From: Drancourtella massiliensis
Lineage (GTDB): Bacteria > Bacillota > Clostridia > Lachnospirales > Lachnospiraceae
Assembly (NCBI RefSeq): GCF_016900655.1
Contig: NZ_JACJKH010000004.1
Location: forward strand, 110,535 to 174,534
DNA length: 64,000 nucleotides
Direction: 5' to 3'
The notes beneath the pieces were generated by a model. The model saw only the letters and a list, made by a program, of their open reading frames with translations. It did not search any database and was not told the DNA's origin. The first letter of the stretch is position 1. Each line of letters starts with the position of its first letter. Below, piece after piece: positions 1 to 8,282 of the stretch. Both the position numbers and the translations under genes were made by a program.

Positions 1-1
1 G

Positions 2-223
2 GAATATTATAAGCTGATTGCGTCCGTCATCGAAGAAGGACAAAAGCGGGGGGAAATCAACAGAAGAAAAAGCATTGCGGAGGTTGTGAAGTATTACTCC
101 CTCTGTGAGCGGGCGCTTGTCACAGACTGGTGTCTGAATAAGGGAAGTTATTCTCTTGGGGAATACAGTAAGGAATATATGCCGATTATGATGGAAAGTT
201 TCAGAGGAAAACAGTTGTCATGA
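2..223 (+). CDS. TetR/AcrR-type regulator, C-terminal fragment
   Basis: Open reading frame entering from the left edge; only the last 73 codons are present. The visible part is helical and rich in Glu, Lys and Tyr, as in the ligand-binding C-terminal domain of TetR-like regulators, but the DNA-binding helix-turn-helix would lie off the window. Its stop codon overlaps the start of the EamA exporter (ATGA at 220-223), so the two are translationally coupled, which fits a regulator controlling an adjacent exporter. The family call is an inference from fold-like composition and context; the fragment alone cannot prove it. Confidence 0.5.
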   Translation, partial: EYYKLIASVIEEGQKRGEINRRKSIAEVVKYYSLCERALVTDWCLNKGSYSLGEYSKEYMPIMMESFRGKQLS

Positions 224-1119
224 ATCAAATGGAGAAGAGAGAGGCGATGCGCGGTGCGTGCATTGCCGTGATTGGGGGAATTTTCTGGGGACTGGCAGGA
301 GTGTTCGGGCAGTATCTGTTTACATACAAGGGCCTGAATGCACGCTGGCTGGTCAGTGTCCGGCTCGTACTGGCCGGGCTTCTTCTGCTTACGACCGTAC
401 TGGCAAAGCAGAAAAACGATATGTGGCGGATATGGAAGAAGAAACAGGATGTTTTCTGGCTTGTGCTGTTCGCGATTTTCGGAATGGCGGGATGCCAGCT
501 GACCTACTATTCTGCTGTGGAAATGTCAAATGCCGGGACTGCGACCGTACTGCAATACACCGCTCCGGCCATTATTATGCTTTATACTGCCCTGCGGGCA
601 AAGAAGATGCCGGGGATTCTGGAGATCGGAGCGTTGATTCTTGCGTTGTTTGGAACGTTTGTCCTGGCGACCCACGGGAATATTCATTCTCTGGCCATTT
701 CCAGGGAGGCGCTGGTCTGGGGGCTGACTTCGGCGGTGATGATGGCAGTCTACAATCTGCTGCCGCTGAAACTGATGAAAGAGTACGGGACATTCTGTGT
801 TATCGGCTGGGGTATGCTGCTTGGAGGAATTCTGATGTGCTTGTTTACGAGACCGTGGCATGTGATCGGGACATGGGATCTTCAGGCGGTAGGAGCCATG
901 GCGGTTGTCGTGGTGGTAGGTACCGTGCTGTCGTTCTCGTTTTATATGGAAGGAGTCCGGATGATCGGAGCATCCAGAGCAAGTCTCTTTGCATCGGTAG
1001 AACCGGTGACAGCAACGGCAGCGACCGTACTGATGATGCACGCCACATTTACACTTTCGGACTTTTTCGGAATTCTCTGCATTATGGCGGCAGTACTGAT
1101 TCTGTCGATACGGAAATAG
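220..1119 (+). CDS. EamA/DMT-family exporter
   Basis: 299-residue polytopic membrane protein with about ten hydrophobic segments arranged as two EamA repeats, the usual length for drug/metabolite transporters. An early GGIFWGLAGVFGQYLF stretch and a second-repeat EGVRMIGASRASLFASVEPV stretch are typical; the latter precedes the penultimate helices that line the substrate path. Such proteins export amino acids, nucleobases or drugs; the substrate cannot be read here. The ATG overlaps the stop of the upstream TetR-like gene. A strong symmetric hairpin follows the stop codon. Confidence 0.85.
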   Translation: MNQMEKREAMRGACIAVIGGIFWGLAGVFGQYLFTYKGLNARWLVSVRLVLAGLLLLTTVLAKQKNDMWRIWKKKQDVFWLVLFAIFGMAGCQLTYYSAVEMSNAGTATVLQYTAPAIIMLYTALRAKKMPGILEIGALILALFGTFVLATHGNIHSLAISREALVWGLTSAVMMAVYNLLPLKLMKEYGTFCVIGWGMLLGGILMCLFTRPWHVIGTWDLQAVGAMAVVVVVGTVLSFSFYMEGVRMIGASRASLFASVEPVTATAATVLMMHATFTLSDFFGILCIMAAVLILSIRK

Positions 1120-1122
1120 AAC

Positions 1123-1180
1123 AAAACGATCCCGTGATGATCGAAGACTTTGAAGGTCTTGGTTTTCACGGGATCGTTTT
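1123..1180. terminator. bidirectional intrinsic terminator
   Basis: A 15-bp perfect stem (AAAACGATCCCGTGA at 1123-1137, its inverse at 1166-1180) with A-rich 5' and T-rich 3' ends lies between the convergent EamA exporter and bioY genes. The A/T ends make it usable on both strands. Confidence 0.85.
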
Positions 1181-1216
1181 ATTTATGAGGTTCAGGTTTC
1201 GGTGACGGTTCCCCGG

Positions 1217-1774
1217 TTATATGAGGGGAAGCCGTCTGCGAAGCTGCGGCCCAAGAAGAAGAGCCAGAATGATTTTCAGAGCATCTCCCGGAAGATATGG
1301 GATGACACCGGCAAACAACCCCTGCACAAAAGTCAGATTCATCTGTTGAGAAAGCCAGATGGTTCCGAAGAGATAGGTGACCAGGCTTCCGAGAATCAGA
1401 CCCGTAAGAGCAAAGACAATTCCGCGGCGTCCTTCTCCTTTTTGCAGGAAAACTCCGCCGATCAGGATCAGAAAGAGAAATCCGATCAGATATCCGCCGG
1501 TCGGTCCGGCAAGCTTGCCAATGCCTCCGGAAAAACCGGAGAAAACCGGGAGGCCGCAAAGGCCCAGCAGCATATATACGATGTAGCTTACAAACAGCTG
1601 GCGCCATGGCAGGATAAACAGACCGATATAAAGGACCAGATTGGTCAGTGTGACTGGCACCGGACTTACCGGAATGGGAATGGAAAGCGGTGCCAGAATA
1701 CAGATGACAGCTGTCATCAGTGCTGTAAATACAAGATAACGGGTTGAAACGGAAGATGTTGATGTATGATTCAT
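1217..1774 (-). CDS. bioY: Biotin ECF transporter substrate-binding protein BioY
   Basis: 185-residue membrane protein with the BioY signature segments (APLSIPIPVSPVPVTLTNL near the N-terminus, a GLPVFSGFSGGIGKLAGPTG loop and a C-terminal PGDALKIILA helix). It captures biotin and needs an ECF energising module; the EcfA-EcfA'-EcfT operon at 36.5-39.1 kb is the likely partner. The start at 1774 is chosen over a further-upstream ATG because GGAGA sits 6 bases before it and the promoter maps upstream. Regulation by BirA is indicated by the operator described separately. Confidence 0.93.
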   Translation of the reverse strand: MNHTSTSSVSTRYLVFTALMTAVICILAPLSIPIPVSPVPVTLTNLVLYIGLFILPWRQLFVSYIVYMLLGLCGLPVFSGFSGGIGKLAGPTGGYLIGFLFLILIGGVFLQKGEGRRGIVFALTGLILGSLVTYLFGTIWLSQQMNLTFVQGLFAGVIPYLPGDALKIILALLLGPQLRRRLPLI

Positions 1775-1821
1775 GAAAGTTCTCCTTTTCTGTATGTGTA
1801 GGGTTTTATATGTATAGGAGA

Positions 1822-1876
1822 AGTATACCGTTAGATACATCAATTGTCAACCAAAATAAAAAGAATGGGTTTACGA
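1822..1876 (-). promoter_or_regulatory. bioY promoter with BirA-type operator
   Basis: On the minus strand TTGACA (1845-1850) and TATACT (1822-1827) are separated by 17 bases. The -35 box is buried in a dyad: TTGTCAACC (1844-1852), 15-base gap, GGTTTACGA (1868-1876) as written on the + strand. This fits the known BirA box layout (TTGTNAACC, 14-16 base spacer, GGTTNACAA), so biotin-charged BirA should block bioY transcription. Only one outer position departs from perfect dyad symmetry in each arm. Confidence 0.8.
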
Positions 1877-1886
1877 TTGGAACGGT

Positions 1887-2531
1887 TCAGGAATTCCGTA
1901 ACTTTATGGAATGCATCTGACATGCAAGTTTCCGGCCGAACAGGCGGGCAATAAATCCGACCAGCAGAGCGGCGATGATAGTGCCTTCCCTGATTCCATC
2001 CAGTCTGCGGGCAAACAGAAGGGAGAGAATGCCGGCAATCACTGCGAGTGATACATCAAAAGCCACTTTCGTAGAGCCGAATTCCGTCTTCCACGTAGAA
2101 GAAACTGCACGGACAAAAGATTCTCCCGGAAGCATGGCCACATTAGCAAGCACTTCGGTGTAGACACCAAACCCCAGTATGACACATCCGATTAACAGAT
2201 AAATGACAGAAGCCATATAGGTCTGAGGATGAATGAAGAAGAGCAGTTCCATGGTCAGATCGATAAAGTATCCAAACAGAATGGAGATCGGGATCTGCAG
2301 CAGATGTTCTGCCTTAAAATTCCGGCGGAGAATGGCAAGCTGAATCAGAATCAGAAGCAGACTGAAGGCGATTGTGAACTGCCCTAGTGTCAACGGAAAG
2401 TTCAGGCTGAGTACATAGGGAATCGACGAAATCGGTGATGTCCCGAGATCTGCCTTTGTAATCAGACTGACTCCCAGTGAATTAATAAAAAGTCCAATTA
2501 GAAATACAGCATATCGTTTCAATTTTTCCAT
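1887..2531 (-). CDS. YczE/YyaS/YitT-type membrane protein
   Basis: 214 residues, five to six hydrophobic segments; the N-terminal MEKLKRYAVFLIGLFINSLG and the following SLITKADLGTSPISSIPY are typical of the YczE family (DUF6198). Biochemical role unknown; related proteins are often found beside MarR or GntR regulators and occasionally linked to antimicrobial production or efflux. Start at 2531 follows AGGAGG with a 10-base gap. It is the second gene of a two-gene operon behind the MarR regulator (24-base gap). Confidence 0.75.
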   Translation of the reverse strand: MEKLKRYAVFLIGLFINSLGVSLITKADLGTSPISSIPYVLSLNFPLTLGQFTIAFSLLLILIQLAILRRNFKAEHLLQIPISILFGYFIDLTMELLFFIHPQTYMASVIYLLIGCVILGFGVYTEVLANVAMLPGESFVRAVSSTWKTEFGSTKVAFDVSLAVIAGILSLLFARRLDGIREGTIIAALLVGFIARLFGRKLACQMHSIKLRNS

Positions 2532-2554
2532 GATTTGATGACCTCCTCTGAATA

Positions 2555-2971
2555 TCAAGATACCGTATTCTCATAAATACGCTGAAAGATCCGTAAAAAT
2601 TTTTCCCTGTCTTCCGATGAAATATCGCGAAATGCCTGCTCTTCCAGATCAGAAAACGCATGATCGACCTGCCGGGACAAAAGGCTGCCCTTTTCGGTCA
2701 GAAACACATACAGGCTTCTCCGGTTGCCATGCAGCATGCGGCGCTCAACGAGTCCGGCTTCTTCCATCCGGTTTAATAGTGTAGTAAGTGTGCCCGGCTC
2801 GATATGACACCCTTTGGCAATCTCTTTCTGGCTTATGCCGTTATGATCTTTCAGGTAATCAAGAATTTTCGGCTGTCCGATTGTCAGGCCGGTGTCCCTG
2901 AGTCTGGAGAGAAGTTCTTTTTGGAAGGTTGAGTGCTCGGCCATAATCAGATAATGAAATGAATAAGGCAT
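2555..2971 (-). CDS. MarR-family transcriptional regulator
   Basis: 138 residues with the MarR winged helix: GISQKEIAKGCHIEPGTLTT recognition region, then VERRMLHGNRRSLYVFLTEKG forming the wing. Begins MPYSFHY at 2971 behind AGGAGA; a longer reading frame starts upstream of the promoter-proximal operator and is rejected. It heads an operon with the YczE-like membrane protein and probably represses it. A perfect 12-bp palindrome in its leader is a likely autoregulatory site. Confidence 0.88.
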   Translation of the reverse strand: MPYSFHYLIMAEHSTFQKELLSRLRDTGLTIGQPKILDYLKDHNGISQKEIAKGCHIEPGTLTTLLNRMEEAGLVERRMLHGNRRSLYVFLTEKGSLLSRQVDHAFSDLEEQAFRDISSEDREKFLRIFQRIYENTVS

Positions 2972-3029
2972 TTGAAATAGTCTCCTTTCGTTTTTCGTAT
3001 ACTTACACAAAAGTTTTGAATTGAAATAG

Positions 3030-3083
3030 TTTGAATTCAAATAAAACATACCTATTATATAAGGAACGGGAAAGGATTGTCAA
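3030..3083 (-). promoter_or_regulatory. marR promoter and candidate MarR operator
   Basis: Minus-strand TTGACA (3078-3083), 18-base spacer, TATAAT (3054-3059). Just downstream of the expected start point is the perfect palindrome TTTGAATTCAAA (3030-3041), with an imperfect neighbour TTTTGAATTGAAA around 3014-3026. AT-rich TTTGA/TCAAA half-sites are common in MarR-type operators, so autoregulation is likely. Confidence 0.65.
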
Positions 3084-3091
3084 GTCCTGCA

Positions 3092-3120
3092 TTGTAAAGC
3101 AGAAGTGGCTATGTTATAGT
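3092..3120 (+). promoter_or_regulatory. promoter of the peptide-sensing two-component operon
   Basis: TTGTAA (3092-3097), 17-base spacer, TATAGT (3115-3120), 30 bases before the response-regulator ATG. It starts back to back with the marR promoter on the other strand, 8 bases apart. Confidence 0.55.
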
Positions 3121-3149
3121 AAAAACGCACGAAGAAGGGAGGAGAATGT

Positions 3150-3830
3150 ATGAAATACCGTATTCTGCTTGTGGAAGATGATGAGATGATGGTGGAAATC
3201 CTGAAGAGAAATCTGGAAAAATGGGGATATCTTGCCCGGGGGATTACTGATTTTCAAAATGTCATGGATGAATTTCAATCATTTGAACCGCAGCTTGTCC
3301 TGATGGATATCTCCCTTCCGTTTTATAACGGATATTACTGGTGCGGGGAAATCCGGAAAGTGAGTCAGGTGCCGGTGATTTTTCTGTCCTCCTCCGGCGA
3401 TGATATGAATCTTGTGATGGCAATCCAACTGGGGGCGGATGATTTTGTCGCAAAACCGTTCCGGATGGATGTATTGACGGCAAAGATTCAGGCCGTGCTC
3501 AGGAGGGCATACACATTCGGGGTGTCCAGCCCGGAGGTGTTGGCCCACAAAGGAGTGACCCTGAACCTGGATTCGCAGATACTTGCTTTCGGGGATCAGA
3601 AACTGGAACTCGGAAAGAATGAATTCGGGATTCTGCGGACGCTTCTGGAACATCCGGGGAAGATCATAGAGCGGACAGAACTGATCCGAAATCTCTGGGA
3701 GACAGAAAGTTATATCGATGACAATACGTTGACTGTAAATGTGACAAGACTTCGGAGAAGGCTGGAAGAGATCGGCCTGAAAGACTATATTCTCACGAAG
3801 AAAGGTGTGGGATATTATGTGGAAGAATAA
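3150..3830 (+). CDS. OmpR-family response regulator (BceR-like)
   Basis: 226 residues: receiver domain 1-115 with acidic pair D10-D11, phospho-acceptor D53 and K102 (in VAKPF), then a winged-helix DNA-binding domain ending TKKGVGYYVEE. This length and the following kinase, ATPase and FtsX permease match Bce-type modules that detect and resist peptide antibiotics such as bacitracin. The gene overlaps the kinase start by 14 bases. Likely target: the palindrome at 4822-4839 ahead of the ABC genes. Confidence 0.9.
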   Translation: MKYRILLVEDDEMMVEILKRNLEKWGYLARGITDFQNVMDEFQSFEPQLVLMDISLPFYNGYYWCGEIRKVSQVPVIFLSSSGDDMNLVMAIQLGADDFVAKPFRMDVLTAKIQAVLRRAYTFGVSSPEVLAHKGVTLNLDSQILAFGDQKLELGKNEFGILRTLLEHPGKIIERTELIRNLWETESYIDDNTLTVNVTRLRRRLEEIGLKDYILTKKGVGYYVEE

Positions 3831-4815
3831 CTGCTTTGTCTCGTACCTGCATGCCGCGCGCAGGACAGAAGCCTTCTTTTTCGGAATTTTGATTCTGGAG
3901 TGGGCGGTCTATTCCCTCTACGGACTTCCGTGGGGACCGGCCGTCTATACGATGCTTCTTTCCACCGCATTCTTTCTTCTGGTCTGGGGAGCAGGATTTT
4001 TTGCTTACAGGAAAAAATGGAGATGGATGAAGCAGCTGGAAGAAACAATAGAGATGGAAAGCGTGGAATTCCCGCGGGCGTGGAACGGGGTGGAAGCGCA
4101 GTATCAGGAGATTATCAGGAAGCGGGAGTGGTTCTGGCGGGAACACGAAAGCAGGGAACAGGCAAAGCGGAAACAAGAGGATGCCTACTATACACGCTGG
4201 AGCCACCAGATCAAGACGCCGGTATCTGTGATGGGGCTTTTGCTGCAGGAAGAGGAGCCGGACAAGGAGGCCATGCGCCATGAGATGTTACAGATCGAGC
4301 AGTATATTGCCATGGCTCTGCACTACCAGAAACTGGAAAAGGGCGGAAACGATTTGCGGTTCAGCCATTACCGGGCCGGGGATCTGGTAAAACAGGCGGT
4401 CCGGAATACCTCGGAACTGTTTATACATAAGAAGATTTCCCTTCAGATCGGGGAAAATCTGGATTTTGATGTTCTGACGGACGAGAAGTGGTTTGTGTTT
4501 ATTCTGGAGCAGATTTTGACGAATGCAGTAAAATATACGAAGCAGGGTGGCGTTTCCGTTTTTCGGGAAGGAGAAGGCACTCTGGTGGTTCGGGATACCG
4601 GAATCGGAATTCTGCCTGAGGATCTTCCGCGGGTATTCGAGTGGGGATATACCGGATATAATGGAAGACTCGATAAACGTTCCACCGGCATCGGACTGTC
4701 CCTTGTGAAATCCGCAGCCGATCTTCTCGGACATCCGGTCCGGATCACTTCCGAAGCAGGAAAAGGGACGACCGTCCGGATCGATACAAAAAGAGTTCAG
4801 CTGGATACGGTGTGA
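3817..4815 (+). CDS. Bce-type sensor histidine kinase (intramembrane-sensing)
   Basis: 332 residues. Two membrane helices (about 18-37 and 41-63) with almost no extracytoplasmic loop, the hallmark of BceS-like kinases that rely on the ABC permease for sensing. Phospho-acceptor H130 in SHQIKTPVSVM, N box around LTNAVKYTK, G boxes DTGIGI and STGIGLSLV. Start at 3817 (MWKNN) is taken because AAAGG lies upstream at proper spacing; it overlaps the regulator's 3' end. Confidence 0.9.
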   Translation: MWKNNCFVSYLHAARRTEAFFFGILILEWAVYSLYGLPWGPAVYTMLLSTAFFLLVWGAGFFAYRKKWRWMKQLEETIEMESVEFPRAWNGVEAQYQEIIRKREWFWREHESREQAKRKQEDAYYTRWSHQIKTPVSVMGLLLQEEEPDKEAMRHEMLQIEQYIAMALHYQKLEKGGNDLRFSHYRAGDLVKQAVRNTSELFIHKKISLQIGENLDFDVLTDEKWFVFILEQILTNAVKYTKQGGVSVFREGEGTLVVRDTGIGILPEDLPRVFEWGYTGYNGRLDKRSTGIGLSLVKSAADLLGHPVRITSEAGKGTTVRIDTKRVQLDTV

Positions 4816-4821
4816 CAGAAA

Positions 4822-4859
4822 TCTTACACCGGTGTAAGAATAGAAAGAGAAAGTGTAAG
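4822..4859 (+). promoter_or_regulatory. candidate response-regulator operator upstream of the ABC genes
   Basis: Perfect 18-bp palindrome TCTTACACCGGTGTAAGA (4822-4839) followed 13 bases later by a further GTGTAAG half-site (4853-4859). A TATAAT lies at 4892-4897 with no good -35, as expected of an activated promoter. Position between kinase and ABC ATPase matches where BceR-type regulators bind. Confidence 0.65.
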
Positions 4860-4936
4860 CCCGATCGATGGCATCCACTTTCTTTTTTTCTTATAATAAT
4901 GGCAGAAAAGAAAAAGAAGAAAGGGAGAGGATGGAT

Positions 4937-5704
4937 ATGGCATTACTGGAAGTCAGACATCTGAAAAAAACATATACAAACCGGTTCGGGACCAATCAGG
5001 TGCAGGCATTAAGAGATGTATCCTTTACGATAGAAGAAGGAGAATTCACTGCGGTGATGGGGGAATCCGGATCTGGAAAGACGACGCTGTTAAATCTGCT
5101 GGCCTCCTTTGACCGGCCGACGGGCGGGGAAATCATTTTAAACGGACTTTCCTTTCAGAATATCCGGGAAAAGGATCTGGCGTCTTACCGGAGAAAAAAT
5201 CTGGGATTTGTCTTTCAGGACTTTAATCTTTTGGACACTCTTTCTGTCAAAGACAATATTTTTTTGCCGTTGGTATTGGCAGGGGCAAAGCCGGAAGAAA
5301 TGAAAAAACGGGTGATGCCCCTTGCGAAAGTGCTGCGGATTGACGATCTGATGGAAAAATTTCCATATGAAATTTCGGGAGGACAAAAACAGAGAACTGC
5401 AATTGCAAGGGCACTGATTACAGAACCGAGGCTCGTGCTTGCGGATGAACCGACCGGGGCACTGGATTCCCGGGCATCTAATGAACTTTTAAACATGTTC
5501 GAACAGATTAACCGGGCAGGCCAGACGATTCTCATGGTGACCCACAGTACAAAAGCGGCAAGCCACGCCGGAAGGGTACTCTTTATCAAAGACGGCATCG
5601 TATATCATCAGATTTACAGAGGAGATAAGAGCAGGGAGGAGATGTTCAAAAGCATTTCCGAAACATTGACCGTGATGGCGTCGGGAGGGAAAACACATGC
5701 GTAA
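4937..5704 (+). CDS. Bce-type ABC transporter ATP-binding protein
   Basis: 255-residue MacB/BceA-class ATPase: Walker A GESGSGKT (42-49), Q-loop VFQDFNLLDTLSV, signature SGGQ (147-150), Walker B LVLADEPTGALDS. GAGAGG precedes two close in-frame ATGs (4931 and 4937); 4937 gives the usual MALLEVRHL beginning. Pairs with the FtsX permease that follows with an 8-base overlap. The complex works at the membrane, removing peptide antibiotics from their lipid target and signalling to the kinase. Confidence 0.92.
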   Translation: MALLEVRHLKKTYTNRFGTNQVQALRDVSFTIEEGEFTAVMGESGSGKTTLLNLLASFDRPTGGEIILNGLSFQNIREKDLASYRRKNLGFVFQDFNLLDTLSVKDNIFLPLVLAGAKPEEMKKRVMPLAKVLRIDDLMEKFPYEISGGQKQRTAIARALITEPRLVLADEPTGALDSRASNELLNMFEQINRAGQTILMVTHSTKAASHAGRVLFIKDGIVYHQIYRGDKSREEMFKSISETLTVMASGGKTHA

Positions 5705-7697
5705 TTCCTTATATTTCAAACTGGCACGATCAAACCTCAAAAAGAACCGCCAGATTTATTTTCCGTATACGCTGGCAAATATACTGATTGTCAGCATGTA
5801 TTATATTTTAAAAAGCATCCGCTCCATGATGCTGAAATACGAGACGACACAAGGATCCAATTCGGATATGATTTTAAATTTCTGCACGATTGTGGCCGTG
5901 ATTATGGCATGCATTATTCTGTTCTATGTGAACAGCTTTGTCATCCGGCAGAGAAAAAAGGAAATCGGGCTGTACTGCGTTTTGGGCATGGAAAAACGCC
6001 ATCTGTCCACGATGATGTTCTGGGAAGTCCTGATTACAGCTCTGCGCGGACTTGTTGGCGGCATGATCGCCGGAGCATTGCTCAGCCAGCTTGTCTTCCT
6101 GATCTTTTTGTCCATGCTTCGCATTCCGTCAGACCTTCGGTTTGAAATCCCGATCGATGCAGTAGGAAGCACCTGCCGGACCTTCGGAATTCTGTATCTG
6201 ATTGTTCTGATTTATAATATTTTATCTGTTGTAAGAACGAACCCGATCGAATTTCTGCAGGGGGCAAAAGAGGGGGAAAAAGAACCAAAAGTACGGAAAC
6301 TGCCGGCAATCCTCGGTGTTGTCCTCCTTGCGGCAGGGTATACATTTGCTATCGGAGCACAGGGAGTCTATGAGACACTCAAAATATTTCTGCCGGCTGT
6401 CGTACTGGTGATTGCAGCTACCTACCTGCTGTTTCTTGCGGGAAGCATTGCATTCCTGAAATGGATGAAAAAACAGGAGAGACTTTATTACCGGCCGAGA
6501 AATTTTATCACGATTTCAGGAATGATTTACCGAATGAAACAAAATGCCGCAGGACTTGCAACGATCTGTATTTTATCTACAGCCGTGATTGTATCCATCT
6601 CCACAAGCTTCAGCCTGTATCTAGGCGAAGAAGACATTCTGGAAAAACGCTTTCCAAGAGATTACATGAGTAGCTGTATCCTTGACGGACAGGAAAGTAA
6701 TGGTACGGTACTGCAGGAGGCTGTCCAGAAACATGCTGACAGAACCGGTGTCAAGGTAACGGAAGGATTCGGGTACAAGCAGCTGTGGATGGCAGGATTT
6801 CAGGAAGCAAACGGAACATTTACACTGTCCGACGGAGAACAGGCAGATGCCTCAAAACTTTATGTATTTGCATTCCTGACACAGGACGATTACAGCAAAA
6901 ACACAGGAGAAAAACTGGACCTGGCGAAGGGAGAGGCGGCTGTTTATGAAAAAAACAAAAACCAGGTTTCAGAAACGCTGACACTGGATCAATTAAGCTG
7001 GAACGTCAGAACCACCGTTGACGATCCCGGCATCTGGAACGAGGCACTTTACCTGTCAGACGCAAACTTCATGGCTGTCATTCTGCCTGATCTGAAATCG
7101 ATGGAAACAGTCCTGAACGCTTACAATGAACGCTATGCAGACACCAGGGCGGGAAGCAGAGAAATTACCTACGAATACTACTATAATATAGAAGGGACAG
7201 ATGCAGAGAAAGATACCTTTTTCAAAACATTAAGAGAAAATCTCGTTGAAGACGTAGAGCGCCTGATGACAGTCGACAACATTGACCAGGCAAGGGCACA
7301 CTATTACGAACAATACGGCACCTTTCTGTTCATTGGAATCTTCCTCTCCATCCTCTTCCTGATCGCAGCATCACTTATCATTTACTACAAACAGATTACA
7401 GAAGGATTCGACGACAGAGAACGATACCAGATCATGAAAAAAGTCGGCATGACCAACGACGAAATCCGATCCACCATCCGAAGACAAATCCTGCAGGTCT
7501 TTTTCCTGCCGCTCTTGATGGCAGCAATGCACACCGCTGCAGCCTTCCCGGCACTCGTCGATATCATGCGCGCATTGAACCTTATCAACCAGACTATCTT
7601 CGCACAATGCACCATAGCCGTCACACTCACCTTCGCGGCCATATACTTTATCATTTACACCATTACCTCACACACGTACTACCGCATTGTACGATAG
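5697..7697 (+). CDS. Bce-type FtsX-family ABC permease
   Basis: 666 residues with the ten-helix BceB layout: four N-terminal helices, further helices near 200-320, a large extracytoplasmic region (about 310-540) that binds peptide, then three C-terminal helices. Begins MRNSLYFKLARSNLKKNRQ, typical of the family. Overlaps the ATPase by 8 bases. The last 240 bases of the gene are markedly C-rich on the coding strand (83 C versus 39 G by hand count), unlike the rest of the gene; see findings. No ordinary U-tract terminator follows, only the palindromic repeat. Confidence 0.9.
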   Translation: MRNSLYFKLARSNLKKNRQIYFPYTLANILIVSMYYILKSIRSMMLKYETTQGSNSDMILNFCTIVAVIMACIILFYVNSFVIRQRKKEIGLYCVLGMEKRHLSTMMFWEVLITALRGLVGGMIAGALLSQLVFLIFLSMLRIPSDLRFEIPIDAVGSTCRTFGILYLIVLIYNILSVVRTNPIEFLQGAKEGEKEPKVRKLPAILGVVLLAAGYTFAIGAQGVYETLKIFLPAVVLVIAATYLLFLAGSIAFLKWMKKQERLYYRPRNFITISGMIYRMKQNAAGLATICILSTAVIVSISTSFSLYLGEEDILEKRFPRDYMSSCILDGQESNGTVLQEAVQKHADRTGVKVTEGFGYKQLWMAGFQEANGTFTLSDGEQADASKLYVFAFLTQDDYSKNTGEKLDLAKGEAAVYEKNKNQVSETLTLDQLSWNVRTTVDDPGIWNEALYLSDANFMAVILPDLKSMETVLNAYNERYADTRAGSREITYEYYYNIEGTDAEKDTFFKTLRENLVEDVERLMTVDNIDQARAHYYEQYGTFLFIGIFLSILFLIAASLIIYYKQITEGFDDRERYQIMKKVGMTNDEIRSTIRRQILQVFFLPLLMAAMHTAAAFPALVDIMRALNLINQTIFAQCTIAVTLTFAAIYFIIYTITSHTYYRIVR

Positions 7698-7728
7698 AAC
7701 TTATCGTAATTTATCGGGGACATTAATT

Positions 7729-7770
7729 TATCGGGGACGTGTTCCGACGCATTGGAACACGTCCCCGATA
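7729..7770. repeat. GGGGACGTGTTCC palindromic repeat, copy 1
   Basis: 17-bp perfect arms (7729-7745 and 7754-7770) around an 8-base loop, containing the GGGGACGTGTTCC core shared by copies at 8.1, 32.6, 34.4, 42.1, 42.2 and 46.7 kb. A second partial core (ATCGGGGAC) lies 16 bases upstream. It sits 31 bases after the permease stop codon and may serve as its 3' hairpin. Confidence 0.85.
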
Positions 7771-8097
7771 ATCGTTGTAATAACAACATTTTAAAATACC
7801 AAAAATCCTGGAAACCCTTGAAAATACTGGGGAAAAGTAAAAATAGAAAGGAAAAGTATCAAAACTTATCAAATCAATAAACAGAGCACGTCGTGTACCT
7901 GTGAAAAAAATCTGACAATAAGAGAAAAAAATAAAATTATCTAGTAGATGATTAGAAGTTACAAAAGTATTAAATAGGGAGAATGCAATGTAAAGCAGGA
8001 GGATAGCACGGGAAAACGAAATAAAATATTACAAAATAAAAAGAAATATGTGATAGAAATGAAAAGAAAACTTAAAAACAACTTTATATTTTTTCAA
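7771..8097. other. A-rich intergenic stretch without a recognised gene
   Basis: About 330 bases, strongly A-rich, between repeat copies 1 and 2. No reading frame with a ribosome-binding site and no known RNA motif was recognised. With the flanking repeats it separates the Bce operon from the convergent AraC gene. Confidence 0.6.
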
Positions 8098-8135
8098 TAG
8101 GGGACGTGTTCCGGTGTATCGGAACACGTCCCCTA
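8098..8135. repeat. GGGGACGTGTTCC palindromic repeat, copy 2
   Basis: 16-bp perfect arms (8098-8113, 8120-8135) with a 6-base loop GTGTAT. Located downstream of the AraC gene on the opposite strand and about 330 bases from copy 1. Confidence 0.85.
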
Positions 8136-8150
8136 TCAATGTGCTGTAAA

Positions 8151-8231
8151 AATGGAAGAATGTGACCTGTTTTTATGTCGATATGCTCAAAAATTTGACA
8201 TTAGGACATATAAATTGGTCATTCTTCCATT
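8151..8231. repeat. long-span inverted repeat
   Basis: AATGGAAGAATGTGACC (8151-8167) and GGTCATTCTTCCATT (8217-8231) are inverse copies apart from two extra bases, separated by 49 bases. No transposase is nearby; it could form a large stem at the 3' side of the AraC transcript or be the ends of a degenerated small element. Confidence 0.5.
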
Positions 8232-8282
8232 CATAAGGCAGGGTGCGGATTGTATAATTACACCCGAAGAAGACAAGTAATA

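Noticed and set aside
258..1205. Long overlapping frames on both strands within the EamA gene
   Set aside because: Shadow frames: codon pattern and hydrophobicity support only the 220-1119 frame.
7771..8097. Possible small RNA in the A-rich gap between repeat copies
   Set aside because: No promoter/terminator pair or conserved RNA motif could be identified.
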